From: Rhodovulum sp. 12E13 | GTDB taxonomy: Bacteria > Pseudomonadota > Alphaproteobacteria > Rhodobacterales > Rhodobacteraceae | Length of the DNA: 64,000 bases | Reading direction: 5' to 3' | Assembly: GCF_003340565.1 (NCBI RefSeq) | Contig: NZ_QPLK01000004.1 | Coordinates: forward strand, 186,001 to 250,000 | Shown here: in pieces, positions 24,676 to 32,937 of the stretch | Position numbering within the stretch: the stretch's first letter is position 1 | Layout of the letters: every line of letters starts with the position of its first letter | Program-made: the position numbers and the translations under genes | Notes under the pieces: model-generated | Told to the model about the DNA's origin: nothing | Databases searched by the model: none | Seen by the model: the letters and a program-made list of their open reading frames with translations, nothing else

Positions 24676-26106
24676 ATGGAGAACCCCCTCGTCAAATCGG
24701 TCGGTCTGACCTTCGCTGTCGTAATTGCGGCCTTTGCGGTGCGCGCCTTCTGGATCGGCCATCCGGTTTTGTGGAATGACGAACTGTTCACGATCGTCTA
24801 TGCTCGGGAGAGCTACGACTATCTGGTGTCGCTCACCCGCTCAAGCGACATTCATCCGCCGTTGTTCTACCTTGTCGTCAAGGGCGTCGCGGAACTCTTC
24901 GGAGAAGGAGACGGAACTGGTCTGCGCCTGATTTCGGCCTCTGCCGCTGCGCTTTCGGTTGGTCTCCTCTTTTTGTTTGTCCGGCCAAGGTTCGGCCTTG
25001 GTGTCGCGCTCCTTGCGGCCCTGTTCTTCGTTTTCTTGCCGGTCAGCGTCCATTACGGGCGCGAATTGCGAACTTATGCTTTTCTCGCGCTTTCCCTTCT
25101 CGCCGCGATCCTCTGTTTCATCCAAGCCCTTTCCGACGATCGCTCCAGACGGGAGCGGCGGATGTTCGCGGCAGGTTACATGGCCGCTCTCGCTGTCAGT
25201 TTTCACCTCCACTACTCCGCTGCCGTGTACTTCGTGCTTTTCGGGGCGGCTTCGCTCGCCGTGTGGGGGATCGACAGAGACGCTGGAAAGGTGCGGATGG
25301 CGATGGGCGCGACCGTGCTGGCAGGCATACTCTGCCTGCCGCAGGCCTTCCACTTCGTCTGGGCGCGCACGCAAGTGACCGGCGATTTCTGGATCGCGCC
25401 AACCACGCTGCGGACCTTTTACTCAGTCTCGCTGGGGGCCTATCCCTTTCCGGCATGGGCAAAGCCGGTGGTCTACCTGTTGTATCTCTTCGGCGCATGG
25501 CAGCTGTGGCAGCTCGATCGCAAGGTCGCCGCAGTCGCCTTCTGCTTTCTTGTCGGGGGGCCGCTTCTTGTCGCGCTGATCGGCGTGTTCACCCCCGCCT
25601 ACCTCGTGCGAACGATCCAAGCCTTCACGGTTCTTTCGCCGCTTCTGCTGGCGCTCGCCGTGTGCGCGCTTCCCAGGCTTGCGCGGGCGCCGGTTGTCGC
25701 GGCCCTCGCTGCGGTGCATGTCGTAGCGATCCTGCCGTCGTATCCGTCAGAAAAACAGCCACTCGCTGTCGACGAAATCACGGCGCTGTTCGGCGATACC
25801 CGGCCCGATGTCGTCTATTATCATGCTCCTCTCGCGCGGCAGTTCGACGTTCGCGGCGTGTCCACGGACGGCTGGCATACCGTCCGCCTCGAGGACCGCG
25901 GGGGCCTCGACGAGATCGAGACGCGGCTGTCCAGCTGCTCGGTGACTCTGCCATGCAGGTCAATCGCTGTCGTGATGGAGCGGGCCCCGCGCTTTCAGAA
26001 GGAGGACGGTCGCATATGGATGGAGCGGATGGACGCGCTGGCCGCCGAGCATGGCGCGGACCTCGACACCGATCGGTCCGGCATGCGCGTGCTGCTTTTC
26101 GAGTAG
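24676..26106 (+). CDS. ArnT/PMT-like integral membrane glycosyltransferase
   Basis: 476 residues with about ten membrane helices. It has the GT-C superfamily layout: an acidic motif WNDELFTI in the first periplasmic loop, SSDIHPPLFYLVVK shortly after, and RELRTYAFLAL, followed by alternating helices and a soluble C-terminal domain (about 365-476) with two cysteines (SSCSVTLPCRS). It probably transfers a sugar from a polyprenyl-phosphate donor on the periplasmic side; the acceptor is unknown. Base composition is visibly less GC-rich than its neighbours, and it sits directly after IS remnants, suggesting horizontal acquisition. Confidence 0.82.
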   Translation: MENPLVKSVGLTFAVVIAAFAVRAFWIGHPVLWNDELFTIVYARESYDYLVSLTRSSDIHPPLFYLVVKGVAELFGEGDGTGLRLISASAAALSVGLLFLFVRPRFGLGVALLAALFFVFLPVSVHYGRELRTYAFLALSLLAAILCFIQALSDDRSRRERRMFAAGYMAALAVSFHLHYSAAVYFVLFGAASLAVWGIDRDAGKVRMAMGATVLAGILCLPQAFHFVWARTQVTGDFWIAPTTLRTFYSVSLGAYPFPAWAKPVVYLLYLFGAWQLWQLDRKVAAVAFCFLVGGPLLVALIGVFTPAYLVRTIQAFTVLSPLLLALAVCALPRLARAPVVAALAAVHVVAILPSYPSEKQPLAVDEITALFGDTRPDVVYYHAPLARQFDVRGVSTDGWHTVRLEDRGGLDEIETRLSSCSVTLPCRSIAVVMERAPRFQKEDGRIWMERMDALAAEHGADLDTDRSGMRVLLFE

Positions 26107-26127
26107 TTCGCTTTGGACGCGCCGCAT

Positions 26128-27060
26128 TCAGCCGTGCGGCGTCCATCGGGGGCGACGGGGGACCTTGACGGCGAGCATGGGCTTGAGCAGCGGCGAGGCG
26201 AAGCGGTCGAGGTCGAGCGCCTCGTGCACGCCCACGGTGCGCTCGCCGTGCACGACCGTCTCGACCGCCGAGCGGCAGTAGAACGGCGCGTCGAGCATCG
26301 CCTTGACTTGTCTCGGCCTGGTGCCGGGGTCGGCGCGGGTCTCGCGTCGCACCGTCCAGAGCGAGCGGCGGAAGGGGGTGCGCGGCGGCGCCTCGACCAC
26401 CTGCGCGCCGTCTTTCTCGAAGGAGACGGCGACGCCCAGTTCGGTGCCGTCGCGCCTTGCGGCGTCGTAGAAGGTGAGCGCGCCGCGGCGCGTGGGATAG
26501 CGGCCCCATGTCCAGAAGCTGAAATCCTGCTCGAGCGCGCGGGTGCCGAAATTGGCGTCGAAATAGCCGTGGCCCGACCACGACCAGCCCGGGCGCTCCA
26601 GCGCCACCTCGATCCGCGCGTCGGGGGCGAAGGGGCGCCAGACATGGGTGCCCTCCTCGGTCAGCGGCAGCTCGACCGAGGTGACCGCCTCGGGGTGGAC
26701 CGTCACGCGGCCCTTCAGGCGGTGCAGGTGCGGCCAGCTCATCTCGTCGATGTCGACCACGAGCGCGTCGTCCTCCCATCGCATCGAGGAGGGGCCGATA
26801 TGGATGGCGTCCCGTTCCAGCCGCAGCGCCTGCTGGCCACGGTCGGTCATCGTCCAGCGGCCGCCACGCCCGTAGGTGGCGACGTTCAGGCAGCAGTGGT
26901 CGGCGGGGTTCTTCCGCCCCGACCAGCGGTACCAGGGCGAGAAGACGGAGCCGATGAAGGCGATGATCGAGATCGCGCGGCTGCCGTCGTCGGAGATGCC
27001 GTCGAGATACCACCAGGCGTAGCCGTTCGGGGGGACGTGGAGGTCGAAGTTCGGTCGCTC
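26128..27060 (-). CDS. crtC: Carotenoid 1,2-hydratase (hydroxyneurosporene synthase) CrtC
   Basis: Adds water across the terminal 1,2 double bond of neurosporene and related acyclic carotenoids. Family landmarks are PPNGYAWWYLDGISDDGS, IIAFIGSVFSPWYRWSGR and HGYFDANFGTRALEQDFSFWTWGRY. Roughly 310 residues are seen if conserved sequence from about 27060 is counted. The 5' end is uncertain: between 27327 and the first internal ATG (MTDRG, some 65 residues inside the conserved region) this frame has no ATG, GTG or TTG. The crtD frame meanwhile runs on over it to 26886. A non-standard start, frameshifting or an indel must be involved. Confidence 0.88.
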   Translation of the reverse strand, partial: ERPNFDLHVPPNGYAWWYLDGISDDGSRAISIIAFIGSVFSPWYRWSGRKNPADHCCLNVATYGRGGRWTMTDRGQQALRLERDAIHIGPSSMRWEDDALVVDIDEMSWPHLHRLKGRVTVHPEAVTSVELPLTEEGTHVWRPFAPDARIEVALERPGWSWSGHGYFDANFGTRALEQDFSFWTWGRYPTRRGALTFYDAARRDGTELGVAVSFEKDGAQVVEAPPRTPFRRSLWTVRRETRADPGTRPRQVKAMLDAPFYCRSAVETVVHGERTVGVHEALDLDRFASPLLKPMLAVKVPRRPRWTPHG

Positions 27061-28520
27061 AGAATCGCCGCGGCCGCGTGCCGGCCGGAGAGGGTGGCCA
27101 TCGGGATGCCCGCCCCCGGATGCGCCCCGCCCCCCGCGAGGATCAGCCCCGGCACCGATGTCTGCGCCGTCGGGCGCGAGAAGGCCGCCAGCATCCCGTG
27201 CGGGCTCCGCCCGTAGAGGGAGCCGTCCGATCCGGGGAAGAGGCGATGAAAGCCCGCCTGGGTCGTCAGCGCGTCGCGCGTCGGGATCGGTGAGAAGGTC
27301 AGCCCGGAGCGGGCGAGGCGCCCCCATGTGCGTGTCAGACAAGTCTCGATCTCCTCGTCGCTCTGGTCGCGGGCGCCGGTGGGCGGCGCGTTCATGATGG
27401 TCTCGAAGCGCTCGAGCGTCCCGGGCGGGGGCGGGCCGCCGCCCCGATCCTCGGCGCAGACGTAGATCGTCGGGTCCAGGGGCATCGCCCCCTTCTCGAC
27501 GGGGCCGAATTCCGCTCGCGGGTCGTCGCCGAAGAAGACGTTGTGATAGGCGAGTTCCGGCCCGTGCGGCACGGCCGCGAAGGCGAGGACGTGGGCCGAG
27601 AGCGAGCGCGGCGCGACCGCCTTTTTCGGCACGGCCCGTTCGGGAGCGGGGCCGAGCAGGCCCGCGTGGAGGGCCTTGGGGTCGCCCGCGTGCACGACGT
27701 GGGCGCAGGCGATGCGCTCGCCCGAGCCCGTCACCACGGCGGCGGTGCGCCCGCCCTGAACCTCGATATGCGCGGCCGGGGTGCCGTAGGCGATCTCTGC
27801 GCCGAGCCTCTCGGCCAGCGCGGCCATCGCCTCTGCCAGCTTGTGCATTCCGCCCGACACGCGCCAGACGCCCGAGGCCTCGGCATGCCAGATCAGGCCG
27901 AGCACGGCGGGCGAGCGGTAGGGCGAGCCGCCGACATAGGTGGCGTAACGCCCGAAGAGCTGCCGCAGGCGCGGCTCGCGGAACTGTCCGCGCAGGGCGG
28001 TTGCGAGCGAGCCGAACCCCATGTCGGCGATCAGGCGGGGACGGCGCAGCACATGGGCGGCCAGCGTGCCGAGAGAGGGGGCGGCCGCCTGCATCATCGG
28101 CACGTCGAACGCCTCGAACAGCCGCTGCGCGCGCGCCGAGAAGGCCCGGAAATCGGCCTCGGCCCGCGCGCCGCCCCAGGCGCGGACGGCCTCGGCCGAT
28201 CGCTCGGCGTCGTCCCAGAGATCGAGCACCGAGCCGTCGGTCCAGAAGTGGCGGGCGAGCAGGCGCTCGCGCTCCAGCGTCACATGGTCGTCGAGGCGGG
28301 TGCCGGCGGCGGCGAAGAGCTCGTCGAAGACATGGCGCATCGTCAGCACCGTGGGGCCGGCATCGACCGGGCCGGCGCGGGAGGGCAGGGTGCGCATCTT
28401 GCCGCCGGGATGGTCGTGCGCCTCGATCACGCGCACCGCGCGCCCCGCGGCCGCGAGGCGGATGGCGGTGGCGAGCCCGCCCATGCCCGCCCCGATCACG
28501 ACGATCCGATCCTGCGCCAC
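26886..28520 (-). CDS. crtD: Methoxyneurosporene (3,4-) desaturase CrtD
   Basis: FAD-dependent carotenoid desaturase. The N-terminus has the dinucleotide motif VVIGAGMGGLATAIRLAAAGRAVRVIEAHDHPGGK; the C-terminus has GLILAGGGAHPGAGIPMATLSGRHAAAAIL. The usual family end lies near 27050 (about 490 residues), but no stop occurs there. The frame continues about 55 low-complexity Ser/Thr/Pro codons over crtC to TGA at 26886-26888. I chose GTG at 28520 because GGGGAGG lies just upstream. The divergent crtE gene is 157 nt away, and PpsR sites lie between. Confidence 0.93.
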   Translation of the reverse strand: MAQDRIVVIGAGMGGLATAIRLAAAGRAVRVIEAHDHPGGKMRTLPSRAGPVDAGPTVLTMRHVFDELFAAAGTRLDDHVTLERERLLARHFWTDGSVLDLWDDAERSAEAVRAWGGARAEADFRAFSARAQRLFEAFDVPMMQAAAPSLGTLAAHVLRRPRLIADMGFGSLATALRGQFREPRLRQLFGRYATYVGGSPYRSPAVLGLIWHAEASGVWRVSGGMHKLAEAMAALAERLGAEIAYGTPAAHIEVQGGRTAAVVTGSGERIACAHVVHAGDPKALHAGLLGPAPERAVPKKAVAPRSLSAHVLAFAAVPHGPELAYHNVFFGDDPRAEFGPVEKGAMPLDPTIYVCAEDRGGGPPPPGTLERFETIMNAPPTGARDQSDEEIETCLTRTWGRLARSGLTFSPIPTRDALTTQAGFHRLFPGSDGSLYGRSPHGMLAAFSRPTAQTSVPGLILAGGGAHPGAGIPMATLSGRHAAAAILSDRTSTSTSPRTATPGGISTASPTTAAARSRSSPSSAPSSRPGTAGRGGRTPPTTAA

Positions 28521-28538
28521 AAGACCTCCCCGAAAAAG

Positions 28539-28556
28539 TGTCAACTTAGATTGACT
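28539..28556. promoter_or_regulatory. Near-match PpsR site (TGT-N12-ACT)
   Basis: TGTCAACTTAGATTGACT differs from the TGT-N12-ACA consensus at the last base. It lies 14 nt from the first perfect site and closest to crtD, where it would overlap the crtD 5' region. Confidence 0.45.
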
Positions 28557-28570
28557 CGATTCAGCCAGTA

Positions 28571-28588
28571 TGTCCATTCTTATGGACA
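28571..28588. promoter_or_regulatory. PpsR/CrtJ binding site, crtD-crtE divergent region
   Basis: TGTCCATTCTTATGGACA, a perfect TGT-N12-ACA palindrome with TGTCC/GGACA arms. PpsR represses carotenoid and bacteriochlorophyll genes under oxygen. It is 8 nt from the next site, the spacing seen for cooperative binding. Confidence 0.85.
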
Positions 28589-28596
28589 ATTGCAGG

Positions 28597-28614
28597 TGTC
28601 TAGTCTAGTTGACA
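28597..28614. promoter_or_regulatory. Second PpsR/CrtJ binding site, crtD-crtE divergent region
   Basis: TGTCTAGTCTAGTTGACA matches TGT-N12-ACA exactly. It sits 64 nt before the crtE start and 8 nt from the site at 28571-28588. Confidence 0.85.
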
Positions 28615-28677
28615 ACCTGTCCCGCCCCGGGCCTCTGCATCGTCCTCGGGCCGCCGCATCGAGAAGGAGCCGCCGCC

Positions 28678-29556
28678 ATGACGCTGACCCCCCGCATCGA
28701 GGCCGCCATGGCGCGGGCCATCACCATCGGGCAGGCCCGGGTCGCCGGCGCCCCGCCAGGGCTCGCCTCCGCGCTCGACTACGCCGTGACGCCCGGTGGT
28801 GCGCGTATCCGCCCGACGATCTGCCTGTCGGTGGCGATGGCCTGCGGCGACGACATCCCCGAGATGTCCGATGCCGCCGCCTCGGCGCTCGAGCTGATTC
28901 ACTGCGCCAGCCTCGTGCACGACGACATGCCCTGCTTCGACGATGCCGACCTGCGCCGCGGCAAGCCCGCCGTGCACAAGGCCTATGGCGAGCCGCTGGC
29001 GTTGCTGACGGGCGACTCGCTGATCGTGCTCGCCTTCGAGGTGCTGGCCCGCGAGGCGCATCGCGACCCGCGGCGCTCGGCCGACCTCGTGGTGCACCTC
29101 GCGCAGCGCACCGGCATGCCGGGTGGCATCTGCGCGGGGCAGGGCTGGGAGAGCGAGGAAAAGATCGACCTGCGCGCCTACCACATGGCCAAGACGGGCG
29201 CGCTGTTCATGGCCGCCACGCAGATGGGCGCCATCGCCGCGGGGCAGGATCCCGAGCCGTGGGAGGAGCTGGGCGCCCGCATCGGCGAGGCGTTCCAGGT
29301 GGCCGACGACCTGCGCGACGCGCTGCTGGACACCGAGGCGCTGGGCAAGCCCGCCGCGCAGGACGTGGCGCATGGTCGCCCCTCGGCGGTGACCGAGCTG
29401 GGCGTCGACGGCGCGATCAGGCGGCTGAAGGACATCCTGTCGGGCGCGATCGCCTCGATCCCCTCGTGCCCGGGCGAGGCGGCGCTGGCGCAGATGGTCA
29501 ACAAGACGGCCGAGCGGCTGGTGCCGACCCAGGCCGCGGCCCGCGCGGCCCGCTGA
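28678..29556 (+). CDS. crtE: Geranylgeranyl diphosphate synthase CrtE
   Basis: 292-residue trans-prenyltransferase making C20-PP for carotenoids and for the bacteriochlorophyll tail. The first aspartate-rich motif is DDMPCFDD (with the two-residue insertion typical of bacterial type GGPP synthases) followed by [13 protein letters not shown]. The second is DDLRD near residue 210. The start at 28678 has GAGAAGGAG upstream. It begins the crtE-crtF unit under the paired PpsR sites; crtF starts 10 nt after its stop. Confidence 0.95.
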   Translation: MTLTPRIEAAMARAITIGQARVAGAPPGLASALDYAVTPGGARIRPTICLSVAMACGDDIPEMSDAAASALELIHCASLVHDDMPCFDDADLRRGKPAVHKAYGEPLALLTGDSLIVLAFEVLAREAHRDPRRSADLVVHLAQRTGMPGGICAGQGWESEEKIDLRAYHMAKTGALFMAATQMGAIAAGQDPEPWEELGARIGEAFQVADDLRDALLDTEALGKPAAQDVAHGRPSAVTELGVDGAIRRLKDILSGAIASIPSCPGEAALAQMVNKTAERLVPTQAAARAAR

Positions 29557-29566
29557 GGGGGCAGGC

Positions 29567-30793
29567 GTGAGCGCGACCGACACCGACACCGACACCGACA
29601 CGCGCCAGCCAGGCGAGGTCCGGCCGATGGCGCAGGACGATCCCGAACAAGGCCCGGAGCGCGCTCCCGCGCGGCGGCCGCTGTCGCTCGGCGCGCGCTG
29701 GCGGCGCTGGCGCAATGCGCGCGTGGCCTCGCCCGGTTTCCAGAGCTGGGCCTCGGCCAACCCGTTGACCCGCCGCACAGCAAGGGTCGACGGGGAGCGC
29801 CTGTTCGATCTCGTGGCGGGCTTCGTGCATTCGCAGGTTCTGTTCACGCTGGTCGAGCTCGATCTTCTGAGCGAGCTCTCCGACGCGCCGCGATCGGCCG
29901 CCGATCTCGCCCGCCGCCACCGGATCGACCCGCAGCGGATGGAGGCGCTGCTGAGGGCGGGCACCGCGCTGGGCCTGCTCGAGCGCGCGTGGGATGGCTA
30001 CCAGACCGCGCGGCTGGGCGCGGCGGCCATCGGCGTGCCGGGACTGGCCGACATGATCCGCCACCATTCCGTCTTCTACCGAGACATGGCCGACCCGCTC
30101 GCGCTTTTGCGCGACGAGGCCGAGACCGAGCTGTCTCATTTCTGGCCCTACGTCTTCGGGGGCGGCATGCCCTCCGACGTCGCGGCCCGCTATTCCGAGC
30201 TGATGGCCGAGAGCCAGGGGCTGGTGGCGGAGGAGACGCTGCGCGCCGTCGACTTCCGCGGCATCCGCCGGCTGATGGACGTAGGCGGCGGCACCGGCGC
30301 GTTTCTCACCGCGCTCGGCCGAGCGGTGCCGGAACCGGACCTCGTGTTGTTCGATCTGCCCGAGGTCGCCCCCGGGGCGCGCGCGCGGTTTGACGCGGCG
30401 GGGCTGTCGGGCCGCGTGACCATCGTGCCCGGCTCGTTCCGCACGGACGCTCTGCCGCAGGGGGCCGACGCGATCAGCCTCGTGCGGGTGCTCTACGATC
30501 ACGCCGACGAGACGGTGGCCGCCCTGCTTGCCGCCGTGCGCGAGGCGCTGCCCCCCGGCGGCCGCCTGATCGTGTCGGAGCCGATGACAGGCGCGGCCAG
30601 GCCAGAGCGGGCCGGTGACGTCTACTTCGCCTTCTACTGCATGGCGATGCGCACCGGCCGAGCCCGCTCGCCCCGCGAGATCGCCCGCCTGATGGCCGCC
30701 GCCGGCTTCGAGGGCGTGGCCCGGCGCCCCACCGCGCGCCCCTTTGTCACCTCGGTCGTCGAGGGGCGAAAGCCGGTGCGACACGAGGCCTGA
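29567..30793 (+). CDS. crtF: Hydroxyneurosporene O-methyltransferase CrtF
   Basis: 408 residues. The C-terminal half is a SAM-dependent methyltransferase domain with the glycine motif [15 protein letters not shown] (about residue 240), then LFDLPEVAP and [10 protein letters not shown]. The N-terminal half is the winged-helix dimerisation domain of plant-type O-methyltransferases. CrtF methylates the 1-hydroxy group of demethylspheroidene and similar carotenoids. The GTG at 29567 follows GAGGGGGCAGGC. The first codons include a 6-nt repeat (Thr-Asp)n at 29576-29599; an ATG at 29627 is the alternative start and would remove it. Confidence 0.94.
   Translation: MSATDTDTDTDTRQPGEVRPMAQDDPEQGPERAPARRPLSLGARWRRWRNARVASPGFQSWASANPLTRRTARVDGERLFDLVAGFVHSQVLFTLVELDLLSELSDAPRSAADLARRHRIDPQRMEALLRAGTALGLLERAWDGYQTARLGAAAIGVPGLADMIRHHSVFYRDMADPLALLRDEAETELSHFWPYVFGGGMPSDVAARYSELMAESQGLVAEETLRAVDFRGIRRLMDVGGGTGAFLTALGRAVPEPDLVLFDLPEVAPGARARFDAAGLSGRVTIVPGSFRTDALPQGADAISLVRVLYDHADETVAALLAAVREALPPGGRLIVSEPMTGAARPERAGDVYFAFYCMAMRTGRARSPREIARLMAAAGFEGVARRPTARPFVTSVVEGRKPVRHEA
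29576..29599 (+). repeat. Four tandem ACCGAC hexamers in the 5' end of crtF
   Basis: Four exact ACCGAC units encode alternating Thr-Asp in the weakly conserved CrtF N-terminus. Changes in unit number would keep the frame. Confidence 0.9.
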
Positions 30794-30812
30794 ATGTCTA
30801 GTGGCGGAAGTC

Positions 30813-30830
30813 TGTCCATTTCTGTTGACA
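30813..30830. promoter_or_regulatory. PpsR/CrtJ binding site upstream of bchC
   Basis: TGTCCATTTCTGTTGACA, a perfect TGT-N12-ACA site. Its right arm includes the TTGACA that looks like the -35 of the bchC promoter, so binding would block RNA polymerase. Confidence 0.88.
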
Positions 30831-30852
30831 CAGATAGGTGTCAGTCTAAACT
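30825..30852 (+). promoter_or_regulatory. Sigma-70-type promoter of the bchCXYZ-puf superoperon
   Basis: -35 TTGACA (30825-30830) and -10 TAAACT (30847-30852) with a 16-nt spacer. They overlap both PpsR sites. The bchC start codon lies 65 nt downstream. Confidence 0.65.
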
Positions 30853-30856
30853 TACA
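30839..30856. promoter_or_regulatory. Second PpsR/CrtJ binding site upstream of bchC
   Basis: TGTCAGTCTAAACTTACA matches TGT-N12-ACA exactly and covers the -10 region. The gap to the first site is 8 nt, identical to that of the crtD-crtE pair. Confidence 0.88.
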
Positions 30857-30917
30857 CCAACGCTGCCCAACGCCGTGACTCAGTGGGTCTGAGTCGCCCG
30901 CCAAGGAGGAGACAGTC

Positions 30918-31856
30918 GTGCAGACCAAGGCCGTGATCCTCGAACGCGCTGAAACGCTCGACCTCGGAGAGGTGGAGCTGTCCGAGCCGGGCAAGGGCGA
31001 CCTGCTGATCCGGATCGACCATTCCGGCATCTCCACCGGGACGGAAAAGCTCTTCTATACCGGGCAGATGCCGCCGTTTCCGGGCATGGGCTATCCGCTG
31101 ATCCCCGGCTACGAGGCGGCCGGCGAGGTGATCGAGGCCGACCGCGACACCGGGTTCAAGCCCGGCGACTATGTGTTCGTGCCCGGCGCCAACTGCTACG
31201 GCGAGGTGCGGGGCCTGTTTGGCGGCGCCGCGCGGATGCTCGTGAGCCAGGCCGACCGCGTCACCCGGATCGACCGCGGGTGGGGCGCCGAGGGGGCGCT
31301 GCTCGCGCTCGCCGCCACCGCGCGTCACGCCATGGCGGGCCTCAACAAGGAGATGCCCGACCTCGTGGTGGGCCACGGCGTGCTCGGCCGCCTGCTCGCG
31401 CGGCTGGCCATCGCCGCCGGGTCGGAGCCGCCCGTGGTGTGGGAGATCGACGCCGACCGCGCCACGGGCGCGATGGGCTACGATGTCGTTCACCCCGACG
31501 ACGATACCCGCCGCGACTATCGCTCGATCTACGACGCCAGCGGCAACGGCGCCCTGCTCGACACGCTGATCGGGCGGATCGCCAGGGGAGGCGAAGTGGT
31601 GCTCGCCGGCTTCTACACCGCGCCGCTCAGCTTCGCCTTTCCACCTGCGTTCATGAAGGAGGCCCGGCTGCGGATCGCGGCCGAGTGGACGCATGACGAC
31701 CTCGCCGCCACCCGCGCGCTGGTCGAAGCCGGGGCCCTCTCCCTGGGTGGCCTCATCACCCACAGGGCAAAGGCGGAACAGGCGCCCCAGGCCTATGCCA
31801 CGGCGTTCAACGATCCCGCCTGCCTGAAAATGATTCTGGACTGGAGCGCGACATGA
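30918..31856 (+). CDS. bchC: 3-hydroxyethyl bacteriochlorophyllide a dehydrogenase BchC
   Basis: 312-residue medium-chain dehydrogenase that oxidises the C3 hydroxyethyl group to acetyl, a late step of bacteriochlorophyll a synthesis. It shows the family N-terminus ([36 protein letters not shown]) and a degenerate nucleotide-binding segment [15 protein letters not shown]. The GTG start at 30918 has AAGGAGGA 7 nt upstream. Its stop overlaps the bchX start (ATGA). It heads the bchC-X-Y-Z-puf superoperon. Confidence 0.96.
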   Translation: MQTKAVILERAETLDLGEVELSEPGKGDLLIRIDHSGISTGTEKLFYTGQMPPFPGMGYPLIPGYEAAGEVIEADRDTGFKPGDYVFVPGANCYGEVRGLFGGAARMLVSQADRVTRIDRGWGAEGALLALAATARHAMAGLNKEMPDLVVGHGVLGRLLARLAIAAGSEPPVVWEIDADRATGAMGYDVVHPDDDTRRDYRSIYDASGNGALLDTLIGRIARGGEVVLAGFYTAPLSFAFPPAFMKEARLRIAAEWTHDDLAATRALVEAGALSLGGLITHRAKAEQAPQAYATAFNDPACLKMILDWSAT

Positions 31857-32854
31857 AGGACATCCCGAATCTCAAGGATTTCGACAAGCGCCTGCGTGAC
31901 GAGGCGGCCGAAGAGCCCTCGCTCGAGGTGCCCTCGGAGGAGCCGACCAAACACACGCAGATCATCGCGATCTACGGCAAGGGCGGCATCGGCAAGTCGT
32001 TCACGCTGGCCAATCTCAGCCACATGATGGCCGAGCAGGGCAAGCGCGTGCTGCTGATCGGCTGCGACCCCAAGTCGGACACGACCTCGCTGCTGTTCGG
32101 CGGCAAGGCCTGCCCGACGATCATCGAGACCTCGACGGCCAAGAAGCTGGCCGGCGAGGAGGTGAAGATTGGCGATGTCTGCTTCAAGCGCGGCGGCGTC
32201 TTCGCGATGGAGCTCGGCGGGCCCGAAGTGGGCCGCGGCTGCGGCGGGCGCGGCATCATCCACGGCTTCGAACTGCTGGAGAAGCTTGGCTTCCACGACT
32301 GGGATTTCGACTACGTGCTGCTCGACTTCCTGGGCGACGTGGTCTGCGGCGGCTTCGGCCTGCCGATCGCCCGCGACATGGCGCAGAAGGTGATCGTGGT
32401 GGGCTCGAACGACCTGCAGAGCCTCTATGTCGCCAACAACGTCTGCTCGGCGGTGCAGTATTTCCGCAAGCTCGGCGGCAACGTGGGCGTGGCCGGCATG
32501 GTCATCAACAAGGACGACGGCACGGGCCAGGCCCAGGCCTTCGCCGAGCGGGTCGACATCCCGGTGCTGGCCTCGATCCCCGCCGACGACGACCTGCGCC
32601 GCAAGTCGGCCTCCTACGAGATCGTGGGCACCGACGCGACCCAGTGGGGCGCGCTCTTCGCCGAACTGGCCGAGAACGTGGCCGGCGCCCCTCCGACCCA
32701 CCCCACGCCGCTCAGCCAGGACGACCTGATCGGACTGTTCGACGGCAAGGACACCGGTGCCGACTTCGTGCTGGAGCCGGCCACCGACGAGGACATGCGC
32801 GGCAAGAACGCCAAGCCGAAGGAGAGCTTGGAGGTCGTCTATGACGATGCGTGA
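31853..32854 (+). CDS. bchX: Chlorophyllide a reductase iron protein BchX
   Basis: 333-residue NifH/BchL-like ATPase that passes electrons to BchYZ for reduction of ring B. The P-loop is YGKGGIGKS (about residues 40-48). The two cysteines ligating the inter-subunit 4Fe-4S cluster are in GRGCGGRG and DVVCGGFG, and the CDPKSD switch motif is present. The start overlaps bchC by ATGA. A REP-like hairpin lies between it and bchY. Confidence 0.97.
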   Translation: MKDIPNLKDFDKRLRDEAAEEPSLEVPSEEPTKHTQIIAIYGKGGIGKSFTLANLSHMMAEQGKRVLLIGCDPKSDTTSLLFGGKACPTIIETSTAKKLAGEEVKIGDVCFKRGGVFAMELGGPEVGRGCGGRGIIHGFELLEKLGFHDWDFDYVLLDFLGDVVCGGFGLPIARDMAQKVIVVGSNDLQSLYVANNVCSAVQYFRKLGGNVGVAGMVINKDDGTGQAQAFAERVDIPVLASIPADDDLRRKSASYEIVGTDATQWGALFAELAENVAGAPPTHPTPLSQDDLIGLFDGKDTGADFVLEPATDEDMRGKNAKPKESLEVVYDDA

Positions 32855-32870
32855 GGCGCTTGCGGTCGAT

Positions 32871-32928
32871 GGCGGGAGCGAGGGGCCAGCCCCTCGCGCT
32901 CCCCGGAGTATTTCCACCAAGATGATGG
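32871..32928. repeat. REP-like palindromic element, copy 1 (bchX-bchY)
   Basis: GGGAGCGAGGGGC / GCCCCTCGCGCTCCC forms a long GC hairpin (32874-32904), followed by GGAGTATTTCCACCAAGATGATG. The same unit occurs in reverse complement between bchY and bchZ. The tail runs into the bchY ribosome site. It is likely an interspersed palindromic repeat tolerated inside the operon. Confidence 0.8.
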
Positions 32929-32937
32929 GGAGGGGTC

